DNA from: Pseudomonadota bacterium
GTDB lineage: Bacteria > Cyanobacteriota > Vampirovibrionia > Obscuribacterales > Obscuribacteraceae
Direction of reading: 5' to 3'
Length of the DNA stretch: 64,000 nucleotides
Assembly (NCBI GenBank): GCA_021325555.1
Contig: JAJPGY010000021.1
Coordinates: 124,001 to 188,000, forward strand
Part shown: positions 1 to 8,762 of the stretch, piece after piece
Position numbering within the stretch: position 1 is the first letter of the stretch
Layout of the letters: each line of letters starts with the position of its first letter
Notes under the pieces: generated by a model
Told to the model about the DNA's origin: nothing
The model's input: only the letters and a program-made list of their open reading frames with translations
The model's database searches: none
Program-made: the position numbers and the translations under genes

Positions 1-1
1 T

Positions 2-208
2 CCGCTGCCCGGTGTCGACTACAATGTGCTGGAGACCAACGAGCTGAAGCGGCAGGTAGAGGTGCTTACCCAGCATAAGGACGAGCTCGTCAAAGCGTTC
101 AAGATGCTCGAGGCCGAGCGCGATCTCTACAAGGCCCGATGGAACAAATTGGTCAACTTCCCGCTGCTCAAGCCGCTGTTCGCAATTCGTCATCTGTTGA
201 AGTCGTAG
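2..208 (+). CDS. C-terminal end of a surface-sugar enzyme with coiled-coil tail (partial)
   Basis: The reading frame is open to the left edge, so only the last 68 residues are visible. They are highly charged and helical (heptad-like pattern around LKRQVEVL and LEAERDLYKARW), then end in a short basic hydrophobic tail (LLKPLFAIRHLLKS). A coiled coil followed by a tail of this sort is often found at the C-terminus of glycosyltransferases and methyltransferases in capsule loci, and similar tails occur on the genes ending at 12863 and 29138. The catalytic domain is outside the window, so no function can be given. Confidence 0.6.
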   Translation, partial: PLPGVDYNVLETNELKRQVEVLTQHKDELVKAFKMLEAERDLYKARWNKLVNFPLLKPLFAIRHLLKS

Positions 209-684
209 AGCGCCGAAAGAACCGCCAGGACCACTTGCAGCCTGCGCTAACCAGGTTCTTGATCGCCTCTAGCTGGTACCGCCCGGCAGAAATTAATGTA
301 ACAGGGGCGGATTGCATCCGACCGGGCGCGTGCAACGCGCCCCTACGAGCGAACGGGTTCGAAGGTCAGCAAGCCCTAGCGCAGGCTCCAGATTTTCTCC
401 TGCGCAAACAGGAGGCAGGTGTTGTTAATGCCGAAAGACTGCGCGATCAACCTGGGCCACCTTCAAACGGTGCAGCAGTCAAAGATTGGTGGGCTTATCA
501 CCACAATCAGTTACAAGATGCGCCAGGTCGGGCGGCGCTGTTGTTCGCGCTGGGCTTCGATGATTGAGCAACTCAAAGGCGGGGGGAATCGCTCAAAGCC
601 TCAACTGGAGCATAAATTCGGTTTCAAGCAGGTGACCGGCCGCCATGGCTAGAATAAGCTCCGGTCGTCGTGGGACAGCCCGAG
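209..684. other. 476-bp intergenic stretch without a convincing gene
   Basis: Open frames of 77 and 142 codons cross this stretch, but neither has a recognisable motif or ribosome site and they overlap each other. The only structured element is the dispersed hairpin repeat at 276-359. The last 50 bases before 685 should contain the promoter or leader of the following glycosyltransferase; no clear -35/-10 pair is visible. Confidence 0.5.
276..359. repeat. Dispersed hairpin repeat, copy A
   Basis: About 84 bp that recur at 41415-41503 with very high identity in the right half (the last 45 bases are nearly the same in both copies). The core can form either of two hairpins: an inner GGGCGCGT/ACGCGCCC stem, or an outer AGGGGCG/CGCCCCT stem enclosing it. 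Both copies lie downstream of a gene end, as REP-like elements usually do. It may act as a transcript-end structure. Confidence 0.8.
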
Positions 685-2217
685 ATGCGAATTTGTCTTA
701 TCTCCCGAGAATATCCGCCGGACACCGGCTGGGGTGGAATCGCCACTTTTGCCAATCACCTGGCGCTGGGGCTGACCGCGCTCGGTCATGAGGTCGAGGT
801 TGTCTCCCTGGCGCGCGACGGCGCCAGGACGGTCGTGCAGGACGGCATCCGGGTGCACCGGGTGGAGCCTCACCAGATTGACGGCGATCTGGGGGCTACC
901 GCTTTGTGCATGCCTTACAGCCGGTACGTGATACGGACCTGCTCGGCGCTCTGGAAGAAGTTCCACGAGATTCATCGTGCCAATCCGTTCGACGTGGTCG
1001 ATTCTCCGGAGCTGCTGGCGGAGGGGCTGATCCCGGCTGTCACCAAGGCGGCGCCGCTCGTGATACGGCTTTATACTCCCCATTCCAAGTTCATCGCCGA
1101 GCAACTGCACAACGTCACAGCCTCGTACGATCACCAGTTTGTGGCGATGCTGGAGCGCGTGGCGATGCTCTCGGCGGATGCCATCACCTCACCGAGCGAC
1201 GATCTCGCTGACTTCGTCTCCGCGGATCTCAACTATCCGCGCGAGGCAATCCGCATAGTGCGAAACCCGATCGATCCGCAGCAGTTCAGCCCTGTCGGAC
1301 CAAGGGCCATCGCTTCCGACGGCCGGCCGATCGTGCTTTTCGTCGGCAGGCTGGAGGAGCGGAAAGGGATCGGTTATCTCGTCGAGGCCATTCCCGCGGT
1401 CGCCGAGATAATTCCGGAGGTTCGTTTCGTGATCGTCGGCGACGACACGAACAACGCCGCCGGTCAGCGCTCCGTGCTCGCCGAGCTGAAGGAGTCGATC
1501 CGCCGGCGCAAGTGCGAGCGTTTCGTCGAGTTCCTGCCGCGAGTGCCGCTTATGGAGTTGCCCAACTACTATCGGTCGGCGGACATCTGTGTCGTTCCAT
1601 CGGTCTACGACAACTCGCCCTACACGTGCCTGGAAGCGATGTCCTGCGGCAAGCCGGTCATCGGCACCTCGTCGGGCGGCACGAGAGAGTACATGATTCA
1701 CGGGCAGTCGGGCATTATCATTCCTCCCCGCGACCCTGACTCCATTGCCAACGCCCTGATCGGGCTTTTGAAAAGCGAGCAGGAGCGAACGCGCCTCGGC
1801 GAAAACGCCCGTGCTCGCGTGCTTGAAAAGTTCGATCGCAAGGAGATTGCCAGGCAGATGCTCGAGATCTACCAGGATGCCCGGGTGTCATACGAGCGGC
1901 GCAAGGAGATGAGCCTCTACCGCAAGCCGCCGGCCGAAGCGCTGCCGGACGCCGACGCGCTCTTGTACTCGCACGACGCGATGATCTATAACCTGCTTTA
2001 CGCGCAATCGTTCAGGTTCCGGCTCAAGCACTGGTGGACGTTGATCACGAAGCGCCCGCGCCTGCTGCTCGCCAAGGTTTTCGTGAAGGCGGCAAGATCC
2101 GCTTGCGCCCTGAGCGGGATGAGACCCGACCAGGCTCCGACGATCGTCCGCCAGATGGAGGAAGAGATTCGGATAAAGCAAAAGCGCGCGCAAACGGAAA
2201 AACCCGCCCTCAAATAA
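685..2217 (+). CDS. GT4 family glycosyltransferase, paralogue 1
   Basis: A 510-residue retaining glycosyltransferase of the GT4 (GT-B fold) family, expected to move a sugar from a nucleotide sugar to a growing surface glycan in the cytoplasm. The N-terminus (MRICLISREYPPDTGWGG) is the acceptor domain start typical of the family; FVGRLEERKGIGYL opens the donor domain near residue 215 and the E-x7-E region is seen at CLEAMSCGKPVIGTSSGG. About 100 extra residues follow the GT4 core and contain an aromatic-basic stretch (YAQSFRFRLKHWW). I chose the ATG at 685 over the upstream GTG because the paralogue on the other strand starts with the same MRICLISRE. It is convergent with that paralogue and the two ends overlap by 8 nt. 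Confidence 0.9.
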   Translation: MRICLISREYPPDTGWGGIATFANHLALGLTALGHEVEVVSLARDGARTVVQDGIRVHRVEPHQIDGDLGATALCMPYSRYVIRTCSALWKKFHEIHRANPFDVVDSPELLAEGLIPAVTKAAPLVIRLYTPHSKFIAEQLHNVTASYDHQFVAMLERVAMLSADAITSPSDDLADFVSADLNYPREAIRIVRNPIDPQQFSPVGPRAIASDGRPIVLFVGRLEERKGIGYLVEAIPAVAEIIPEVRFVIVGDDTNNAAGQRSVLAELKESIRRRKCERFVEFLPRVPLMELPNYYRSADICVVPSVYDNSPYTCLEAMSCGKPVIGTSSGGTREYMIHGQSGIIIPPRDPDSIANALIGLLKSEQERTRLGENARARVLEKFDRKEIARQMLEIYQDARVSYERRKEMSLYRKPPAEALPDADALLYSHDAMIYNLLYAQSFRFRLKHWWTLITKRPRLLLAKVFVKAARSACALSGMRPDQAPTIVRQMEEEIRIKQKRAQTEKPALK

Positions 2218-2225
2218 GGGTTTCT
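2198..2225. terminator. Possible bidirectional terminator between convergent glycosyltransferases
   Basis: A short inverted repeat AAACCC...GGGTTT with an 11-12-base loop lies exactly over the overlapping stop codons and is A-rich on one side and T-rich on the other, so it could end transcripts from both directions. The stem is only about 6 bp, so this is tentative. Confidence 0.4.
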
Positions 2226-3718
2226 TGTCTGGCGTCGATTGCTTCTTCAAGCTTGCGGAGAGCGGCGGCTGGCAGCCTGTGACCGGTCAGGCCGGCCAGC
2301 AGTCTTCCCAAACGGACGATTATTTTGGCGAAGGTCAGCCGCGGTCTGTCTCGCAGCATGCAGAACCAGTGACTCAAGCGGAAGCGCCACGAGTGCGCAT
2401 AAAGCAAGTCGTAGAGCATCTTGTCGTAAGCGGAGATGAGATCTTCTGCCGCCTGCAAAAGATTACTTTCGCTGTGCCGGTAGAGAGCGAATTCTTTCGA
2501 GACCGTGAAGTTCGCCTGCGCCAGTTTGTACAACCCGATCGATTGCCTGGCGATCTCCTTTCGATCGAAGTTTGCCAGCACATGCCGGCGGGCGGTTTCG
2601 CCGAACTGCCGGCGTTTCTCGTTGTTTGTCAGGAGATCAAGGAGCGCCGCGGACAGAGCAGATGAGTCGGCGGGCGGAACGATGAGACCGGACTCGCCGT
2701 GCACCACGTACTCCTTCATGCCGCCGGCGGACGTCCCGACGACCGGCTTGCCGGAGGACAGCGCCTCGATGCAAGCGAAGGGGGCATTGTCGTAGAGGGA
2801 GGGCAGGACGAAGATGTCAGCTGAGCGAAAGTAGGCGGGCATCTCGGAATTCGGCACGCCGGGGATGAAGATGACGTTGCCACTGCAGCCGGACGTCTTG
2901 AGCGACTGCTGAAGCTCAGCCAGCACCGATTTCTTGCCGGGCGCAGTATTGGTGTCCCGCCCGACGATGACAAATCGGACGTTTGGAACCTCTTTCACGA
3001 TCCGAGGAATCGCGTCGATCAGGTAATAGATGCCCTTTCGGGCTTCCAGGCGTCCGGCGAACAGCACCGTGAGCCTGCCGTCGTCGGTCAGGGCTTTCGG
3101 TCCGTCCGGGCGGAATTTCTCCGTGTTGACCGGATCTCTCACGATCGGCACACGGTCGCGCGGGTAGCCCATGTCGCGGCAGACATAATCAGCGAGATCC
3201 TCGCTGGGGGAGGAAACCAGGTCGGCCGAGACCATCGTCAGGCGCTCCAGCAGGGCGATGAACTGGTGATCGAACGTTGCCGTGATGTTGTGAAAATTTT
3301 CGTCGATGAACTTGAAATGCGGAGTATAGAGCCTGACCACCAGCGGGGCCACCTTGCTCGTCGCGACGAAAAGCCCCTCGGCAAACATCTCAGGCGCTTC
3401 CACTACATCGAACGGCTTGTCTTTGTGCAGCGCGATAAACCTGTCCCAGAGGGCGCTTATCTGCTTGAGGATATTGTGGCTGTAAGGCATCACGGTCAGC
3501 AATCGCTGCTTGTCCTCGAGCCGCCCGGTCCACGGGACGCGATGCACTGACACGCCCTCGTATTCCACGGTCTTCTCCCGGTTGTCCGCGGCAAGCGCGA
3601 TGACCTCGACCTCGTGACCGATCTCTTTGAGCCCGAGAGCGAGGTCGTGCACAAATGTTGCGATGCCGCCCCAGCCGGTGTCTGGAGGGAATTCACGGGA
3701 GATGAGACAGATGCGCAT
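2210..3718 (-). CDS. GT4 family glycosyltransferase, paralogue 2
   Basis: A 502-residue GT4 glycosyltransferase that aligns end to end with the gene at 685-2217, including the C-terminal extension (YAHSWRFRLSHWF against YAQSFRFRLKHWW). Donor-domain landmarks are LFAGRLEARKGIYYLI and CIEALSSGKPVVGTSAGG. The pair therefore arose by an inverted duplication and has since diverged clearly. Donor and acceptor sugars cannot be read from the sequence. The ATG at 3718 matches the conserved MRICLISRE start. The AT-rich 3719-3889 interval upstream separates it divergently from the methyltransferase at 3890 and must hold both promoters. Confidence 0.9.
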   Translation of the reverse strand: MRICLISREFPPDTGWGGIATFVHDLALGLKEIGHEVEVIALAADNREKTVEYEGVSVHRVPWTGRLEDKQRLLTVMPYSHNILKQISALWDRFIALHKDKPFDVVEAPEMFAEGLFVATSKVAPLVVRLYTPHFKFIDENFHNITATFDHQFIALLERLTMVSADLVSSPSEDLADYVCRDMGYPRDRVPIVRDPVNTEKFRPDGPKALTDDGRLTVLFAGRLEARKGIYYLIDAIPRIVKEVPNVRFVIVGRDTNTAPGKKSVLAELQQSLKTSGCSGNVIFIPGVPNSEMPAYFRSADIFVLPSLYDNAPFACIEALSSGKPVVGTSAGGMKEYVVHGESGLIVPPADSSALSAALLDLLTNNEKRRQFGETARRHVLANFDRKEIARQSIGLYKLAQANFTVSKEFALYRHSESNLLQAAEDLISAYDKMLYDLLYAHSWRFRLSHWFCMLRDRPRLTFAKIIVRLGRLLAGLTGHRLPAAALRKLEEAIDARQETLI

Positions 3719-3889
3719 GGGTGCTATTTTATAGAGATCTCAAGCTGTCAAATTGAAATGCTTCTTAGATATTGTGACAATCTTCACTGGTCGCTTGTCC
3801 GTAAAAGCGGTTTTATGTACAGGCTTGGACCGGTGCAGGAGCCGGTGGAGCCATGCTAAAGTTGGGGGTCACTTCGAGAGTCGTCACCC

Positions 3890-4717
3890 ATGAAGATCGC
3901 CGCTCCCGCGCCTCTACGCAAATTCAAACGCTTCGTCGATGTACAAACTGCTTGCCGCCGGCTGCTCAGCAATACTGACCTTCTCACACCCAAGCAGAGA
4001 GATCTGGTCAACGGCGTCGCCAAAATTGTGAGCCTCGATGACGAGATGTACGGGCGGAGACCCGAGCATTACTTTCAGGTCGGGCTGTCGGCCATTGAAA
4101 ATATCAACGATGTGCTTGCCGCTGCCGGCGTCGGTCGCTCCATCAAGAGGATTCTCGATTTCCCGTGCGGTCACGGCAGAGTGTTGCGTTACTTGCGCCA
4201 GCAGTTTCCGGCGGCGGAGATTTATGCGGGAGTAATTGACACTGGGGCGGTCGCCTTTTGTGAAGAGGCTTTTGGTGCTATAGGGATCAAATCGGACACT
4301 GATTTCAGAAAGGTGGCGCTTGACCGCAAATTTGATCTGATCTGGTGCGGCTCGCTTATAACCCATCTGCAGGAGGAGCCCACGCTGCAGCTATTCGAGT
4401 TTCTTTCCAGTCACGTCGACCGTCGTGGTGTGCTTGTGATTACCACGCACGGGAGCTTTGCGACACAGCTGATGGTCCAGAAATCCCACAAGTATGGTCT
4501 GACTGAGGAAGCAGCTAGAAGCATTGCTGCTGCTTATGCTGCGACCGGTTACGGCTATGCGCATTATCCGGGCCGGACGGACTATGGAATCGCCGCGGTC
4601 TCCCCTGATTGGATACGGGCTTATTTCCGCCGGAAAGAAGGCTGGAAAGAGATCTATTGCAAGGAGCACGGTTGGGACGACCATCAGGATGTGATCGCAT
4701 TTGCGAGGCAGGACTGA
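3890..4717 (+). CDS. Class I SAM-dependent methyltransferase
   Basis: A 275-residue soluble protein with a Rossmann methyltransferase core. Motif I is visible as LDFPCGHGRVLRYL near residue 88 (the glycine-rich SAM loop, with Phe-Pro-Cys in place of the usual E/D-x-G), followed by the post-I acidic position in IYAGVIDTG and the motif IV-like FDLIWCGSLITHL. The position just ahead of galE in the same direction (31-nt gap) points to methylation of a sugar or lipid carrier in the glycan pathway, but the substrate is unknown. Confidence 0.8.
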   Translation: MKIAAPAPLRKFKRFVDVQTACRRLLSNTDLLTPKQRDLVNGVAKIVSLDDEMYGRRPEHYFQVGLSAIENINDVLAAAGVGRSIKRILDFPCGHGRVLRYLRQQFPAAEIYAGVIDTGAVAFCEEAFGAIGIKSDTDFRKVALDRKFDLIWCGSLITHLQEEPTLQLFEFLSSHVDRRGVLVITTHGSFATQLMVQKSHKYGLTEEAARSIAAAYAATGYGYAHYPGRTDYGIAAVSPDWIRAYFRRKEGWKEIYCKEHGWDDHQDVIAFARQD

Positions 4718-4748
4718 TCCCGACTTGCCAGCTCGAGGAGGCCCTTAA

Positions 4749-5732
4749 ATGCTTCTGGTAACCGGCGGGGCAGGCTACATCGGTAGCCACTTCGTTCGTA
4801 CCTATCTGAACCGCAACCCGAGAGCGGATGTGGTGGTGGTGGACAACCTTGTCGAGGGGCACAAGGAAGCGCTGGCTTTTTCGGATCGAATTACTCTGTT
4901 CTCCCAGAACATGGGAGACAGGGACTCGATGCGGGATATCCTCTCGCGATTCCCGGTCGAGGCTGTGGTGCACTTCGCGGCATTTTGCTACGTCGGCGAG
5001 TCGCAGCAGAAGCCGACCAAATACCTTCAGAACAATGTCATCAACACCCTCAATCTTCTAAGTGTTCTCGACGAGCTCGGCATCAAGAGATTCGTCTTCT
5101 CGTCGACCTGTGCCACTTACGGGAATCCTAGATCGGTCCCGATAGACGAGTCCCATGTGCAAGACCCGATCAACGTTTACGGAATGACCAAGCTGATGGT
5201 CGAGCAGGCGCTGAGATCATATGCGGTGACGTCGGACTGGTCGTACGTGGCGCTGCGTTATTTCAATGCAGCCGGCGCTGATGACAGCGGGGAGATTGGC
5301 GAGAGTCACGATCCGGAGACACACATCATACCGCTGACTCTGCAGGCGGCTGCTGGGAAGCGGGATGCGGTGCAGATTTTCGGTGACGACTATGACACGC
5401 CGGACGGCACTTGCATTCGTGACTACATACATGTGAACGATCTCGCTGTGGCGCACTGCCAGGCTCTTGATCTGGTTCGGAGTAAGCAGGTAAATGATGC
5501 CATCAATCTGGGCACTACTCATGGGGCTTCCGTTAAGGAGATCATCACTACCTGCGCTGAAGTCACCGGCAAGGAGATTCCCACGCGGATCTGTCCCCGC
5601 CGCAGTGGTGATCCTCCGGTGCTGGTCGCCGACAACCGGAAAGCCCGGCTGGTCCTGGGATGGAATCCGGAGTACGACCTGAAGAGGACTATCGAGACCG
5701 CCTGGATGTGGGAGCAGAATCGCCGTTTCTGA
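4749..5732 (+). CDS. galE: UDP-glucose 4-epimerase
   Basis: A 327-residue extended short-chain dehydrogenase that interconverts UDP-glucose and UDP-galactose (or the N-acetyl forms) using bound NAD. The NAD loop TGGAGYIGS is at residues 5-13, the catalytic serine/threonine stretch SSTCATYG at 118-125, and the Tyr-x3-Lys pair at Y144/K148. Substrate-domain hallmarks RYFNAAGAD and TPDGTCIRDYIHV are both typical of GalE and separate it from other sugar epimerases. A strong ribosome site (GAGGAGG) sits 8 nt before the ATG. It would supply galactose-type donors to the surrounding glycosyltransferases. Confidence 0.93.
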   Translation: MLLVTGGAGYIGSHFVRTYLNRNPRADVVVVDNLVEGHKEALAFSDRITLFSQNMGDRDSMRDILSRFPVEAVVHFAAFCYVGESQQKPTKYLQNNVINTLNLLSVLDELGIKRFVFSSTCATYGNPRSVPIDESHVQDPINVYGMTKLMVEQALRSYAVTSDWSYVALRYFNAAGADDSGEIGESHDPETHIIPLTLQAAAGKRDAVQIFGDDYDTPDGTCIRDYIHVNDLAVAHCQALDLVRSKQVNDAINLGTTHGASVKEIITTCAEVTGKEIPTRICPRRSGDPPVLVADNRKARLVLGWNPEYDLKRTIETAWMWEQNRRF

Positions 5733-5758
5733 GCTGCGGAGAGGAGTATACGATGTCT

Positions 5759-7225
5759 CTAGAGGTGGACGTCGCTCACCGTGCTGGCCACGGCCCGCGG
5801 ATTCATCGCCGCTCTGTCATGATATAGCGCCAACTTGCTGCCATCGGATAAATCCAGGGTTGATACCAGCTCGCAATTCCTCTTCACGAAAGCAAGGGCT
5901 TTTTCGTATTCGGCGGCCGACGTGGAATCGGCAAATTTTCTGCCTTGATTTCCATCCTTCAGCAGCACCCAGTTGCAATACGATATGGCTTCAGGCGAAA
6001 ACCGCACGTAGTCGCCTTCGGGATTGAATGCTCTTATGGTGCTGGCCTGCACGAGCGGCTTGCCGGCAGGCTGCTTGAGAGCGTTAAAGCCCGTCACGCA
6101 TATTCCCGTGGTGTCGGGCATGATACAAAGCCTGGAAACTGGAGCGTTCTTATCGTGCTGTCGGACCGTCTGCACTACCCATGATCGCCAGTTGTCATGG
6201 ACGACGCTGCAAACTTTGCGTTCGACAACCTCTTCTATGACGACGTCCGGTTTCGCGGCAATAATCCTGGAGATGTCGAGATCGGGCTCCGTCTCGTGCC
6301 AATCTTCGACCGTGGTTAAGCGCTGCCTCAAAAAGCGGTAGAGGAAATCGCCGAACGAGTCATGTATCAGCACAACCTTGCAGCCAGCACCAGAAGTCCG
6401 ATGTTTGACTGCGATTGCAGGCACCACCTCGCTGATGCATCCTTCCACGCCAAGTAATTTGGTGCAGTCGCCGGTTTGGAAATTTGCCTTTGCGATTTGT
6501 AGCTCTGCTGGCGACAACGGCCCTATCTGCCGGAACGTCGTCCCCAGTGCCCTGGCCATGTCGTTGTAGCCCGCCAGAGCGCCGAGGTCGTTCCAGTGCG
6601 TGTCCGTCTTGTAATAGAGCGGGGCGGCTCCCTTGTTGGCCAGCAAAGTCTCCCGGAGGCTCAAAAATGGAACGTCCTTGCGTTGGCGGAGGAAGGCGGA
6701 AAGCTGGACTATCTTTGATTCCCGGGCGGCCGGCCTCAACGAAGGCGGCAGGAATTCCGGATAAATGCTGTGCTTGTCCGGGACCAAGACGAAGAGGTAT
6801 TTGATGCCGTGCTGAGCGAGCAGGCGCGCTCTCTCTCTCAGATTGCTGCACCAGAGCTTAAGCTCTTGTTGTGAAAAGCTGCTTTCACGGCGAATGATCG
6901 GCTGCATCTCATCATTGGCAAGATACAGCCATCCATCGCGCCCAACGGCGACATCCGGCGACGTTGCCGTGCCGCAGACAACAAGCTTTGCCAGGGTGCG
7001 CAGCCGGACAAGGAACGTCTTGCACAGCATGTGGTCGTTGTAAAAGGCTTCAAATTCATGCGGGTACTCGGCAATTGTCTTCCAGCGAAGCTTGGGCAAG
7101 CGGGCCAGGGTCCGGTTTTCAGCTGTCGAGATCTGTTGCTGGGGAGCCAGCCAAAACCCGACCGCAAACACGGAAATTGCGCCGCAAAACAAGATGATTA
7201 GCAGGAGGTCTGATTTGTGGCGCAT
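5759..7225 (-). CDS. AlgX/AlgJ-like SGNH polysaccharide O-acetyltransferase with extra C-terminal domain
   Basis: A 488-residue protein with one N-terminal membrane anchor (residues 8-28), so the rest is probably periplasmic. The AlgX/AlgJ SGNH-like catalytic region is shown by TDTHWND (Asp208-x-His210) and HDSFGDF (Ser290). In alginate and related systems such proteins transfer acetyl groups onto the polysaccharide after the MBOAT partner AlgI moves acetate across the membrane; the AlgI-like gene abuts directly (its stop at 7226, this start at 7225), supporting an operon. Residues about 366-472 do not belong to the AlgX core and resemble the C-terminal end of the membrane glycosyltransferase at 22026-23732 (see findings). 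Confidence 0.85.
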   Translation of the reverse strand: MRHKSDLLLIILFCGAISVFAVGFWLAPQQQISTAENRTLARLPKLRWKTIAEYPHEFEAFYNDHMLCKTFLVRLRTLAKLVVCGTATSPDVAVGRDGWLYLANDEMQPIIRRESSFSQQELKLWCSNLRERARLLAQHGIKYLFVLVPDKHSIYPEFLPPSLRPAARESKIVQLSAFLRQRKDVPFLSLRETLLANKGAAPLYYKTDTHWNDLGALAGYNDMARALGTTFRQIGPLSPAELQIAKANFQTGDCTKLLGVEGCISEVVPAIAVKHRTSGAGCKVVLIHDSFGDFLYRFLRQRLTTVEDWHETEPDLDISRIIAAKPDVVIEEVVERKVCSVVHDNWRSWVVQTVRQHDKNAPVSRLCIMPDTTGICVTGFNALKQPAGKPLVQASTIRAFNPEGDYVRFSPEAISYCNWVLLKDGNQGRKFADSTSAAEYEKALAFVKRNCELVSTLDLSDGSKLALYHDRAAMNPRAVASTVSDVHL

Positions 7226-8647
7226 TTAGAAGCGGAAGTAGATAAACGGGTTGTAAGTGCCGGCTGCAATTTCGCAAATCGAAAAGGCAAACAAAGCCAG
7301 GTAGCACGCGGTCCCAAAAGCCAGGATGGGGACGCGGCGTTTTGGCCGCCCGGCGGCTGCGGTCACATAAGAGGAGATGGGCAAACATGCGATGAGCGCC
7401 AGCGCGAAGATAAAAACGATCTCGTTGTTCAGGTAGAGGCTGACCGGATGCAAGGCCGGCTGACCGGCGAATCCGAGCATCGCCCGATAAAAGGCGCCGG
7501 CCTGCTCCAGGCTGGCTGAACGGAACAGGACCCAGCCGAGGATGACCGCCATCGCTACATAAGCATGCTGGATTGGCTTCCACCAGGATTCTATGACGCG
7601 GCCCAGAAACAATCGCTCAGCGCCGAGGAATGAGCCGTGATAGAGACCCCAGGCGATAAACTGCCAGCTCGCTCCATGCCAGAGCCCGCACAGAAAGAAG
7701 ACCGTCAGCAAATTGGTGCACACCCGCCACGGCGGCACGCGATTCCCACCCAACGGGATATACAGGTAATCCCGGAACCAATTAGATAGCGAGATGTGCC
7801 AGCGCTGCCAGAAATCGCGCATGGAGCAGGCTGCGTAGGGATAGTTGAAATTCTCCGGCAGCTTGAACCCAAACATCAACCCCAGTCCTACAGCCATGTC
7901 CGAATAACCCGAGAAATCAAAATAGATCTGAAAGGTGTAGGCGAGAGCCCCCAGCCATGCGACACCGGCATTAAGCTCTGTACTTGGCAATGCAAAGATC
8001 TTATCTGCCGGCACGGCGAGCAGGTTCGCGATGAGCATCTTCTTGCTCAAGCCGATCACAAATCGGCGAATGCCCTCCGCAAACTTCTCAACGGAGTGAG
8101 AGCGCGCCGTCAACTGGTCGCAGATGTCGTGGTAACGAACGATCGGACCCGCAATCAGTTGGGGAAAGAGGGATATATAGAGAGCCATATTGAATGGGTT
8201 GCGCTGGGCATGCGCGACTTTTCTATACACATCGACAACGTAGCTCAGTGAGTGAAAGACAAAAAAGGAGATTCCCAGCGGCAGATGGATGCTGCCTATC
8301 TCCAGGGTCGGCATCTGCAAGCCGTGGAGAAGGACGTTCGCGTTGCCGGCGAAGAAACCGGCGTATTTGAACCATCCAAGCATCCCCAGGTCGAAAACGA
8401 CGGTCGACGCCAGCAGCAACTGTTGCCGGCGACGGTTCCCGGTGTCCTCGATGAGGATGGCTGTTGCGTAGTTGAATGCTATGACTGCCAGCATTACCCA
8501 GCAATAGCCGACTTCTCCCCAGGTGTAAAAGAAAAGGCTCGCCAGCGTTAGAAGAAGGTTGCGAAGGGGGGTGCTTCGCAGCAGGTAATAGCCGGCGAGC
8601 ACCGCCGGGAGGAAGAGAAAGAGGAAAATGCAGGAGGTGAAGAGCAT
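7226..8647 (-). CDS. algI: MBOAT family acetyltransferase, AlgI-like
   Basis: A 473-residue polytopic membrane protein of the membrane-bound O-acyltransferase family. It starts MLFTSCIFLFLFLP, the usual AlgI opening, which is why I prefer the ATG at 8647 to a TTG 14 codons upstream. Family landmarks are the hydrophobic LFPQLIAGPIVRY, DFSGYSDMAVGLG, the loop MRDFWQRWHISLSNWFRDYLY and the catalytic histidine region GLWHGASW. Known AlgI proteins pass acetyl groups across the inner membrane for polysaccharide O-acetylation, here presumably to the AlgX-like protein encoded next. The polysaccharide itself is not identified. Confidence 0.9.
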   Translation of the reverse strand: MLFTSCIFLFLFLPAVLAGYYLLRSTPLRNLLLTLASLFFYTWGEVGYCWVMLAVIAFNYATAILIEDTGNRRRQQLLLASTVVFDLGMLGWFKYAGFFAGNANVLLHGLQMPTLEIGSIHLPLGISFFVFHSLSYVVDVYRKVAHAQRNPFNMALYISLFPQLIAGPIVRYHDICDQLTARSHSVEKFAEGIRRFVIGLSKKMLIANLLAVPADKIFALPSTELNAGVAWLGALAYTFQIYFDFSGYSDMAVGLGLMFGFKLPENFNYPYAACSMRDFWQRWHISLSNWFRDYLYIPLGGNRVPPWRVCTNLLTVFFLCGLWHGASWQFIAWGLYHGSFLGAERLFLGRVIESWWKPIQHAYVAMAVILGWVLFRSASLEQAGAFYRAMLGFAGQPALHPVSLYLNNEIVFIFALALIACLPISSYVTAAAGRPKRRVPILAFGTACYLALFAFSICEIAAGTYNPFIYFRF

Positions 8648-8762
8648 GCCGTCGTGCAGGAACAGAAAGGACGCCTCATGATAACCCAAGCTTGAATTTC
8701 ATGGGAGCAGGATCGCTCATTCTGATAGCAGGTCAAGGAATACAGGGTTCTCATGTGGTAGC

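Noticed and set aside
345-365. tRNA T-arm (GGTTCGAA)
   Set aside because: Part of the dispersed repeat; no cloverleaf can be drawn around it and copy B lacks it.
139-567. 142-codon and 77-codon frames in the first intergenic region
   Set aside because: They cross the dispersed repeat, overlap each other and have no ribosome site or domain.
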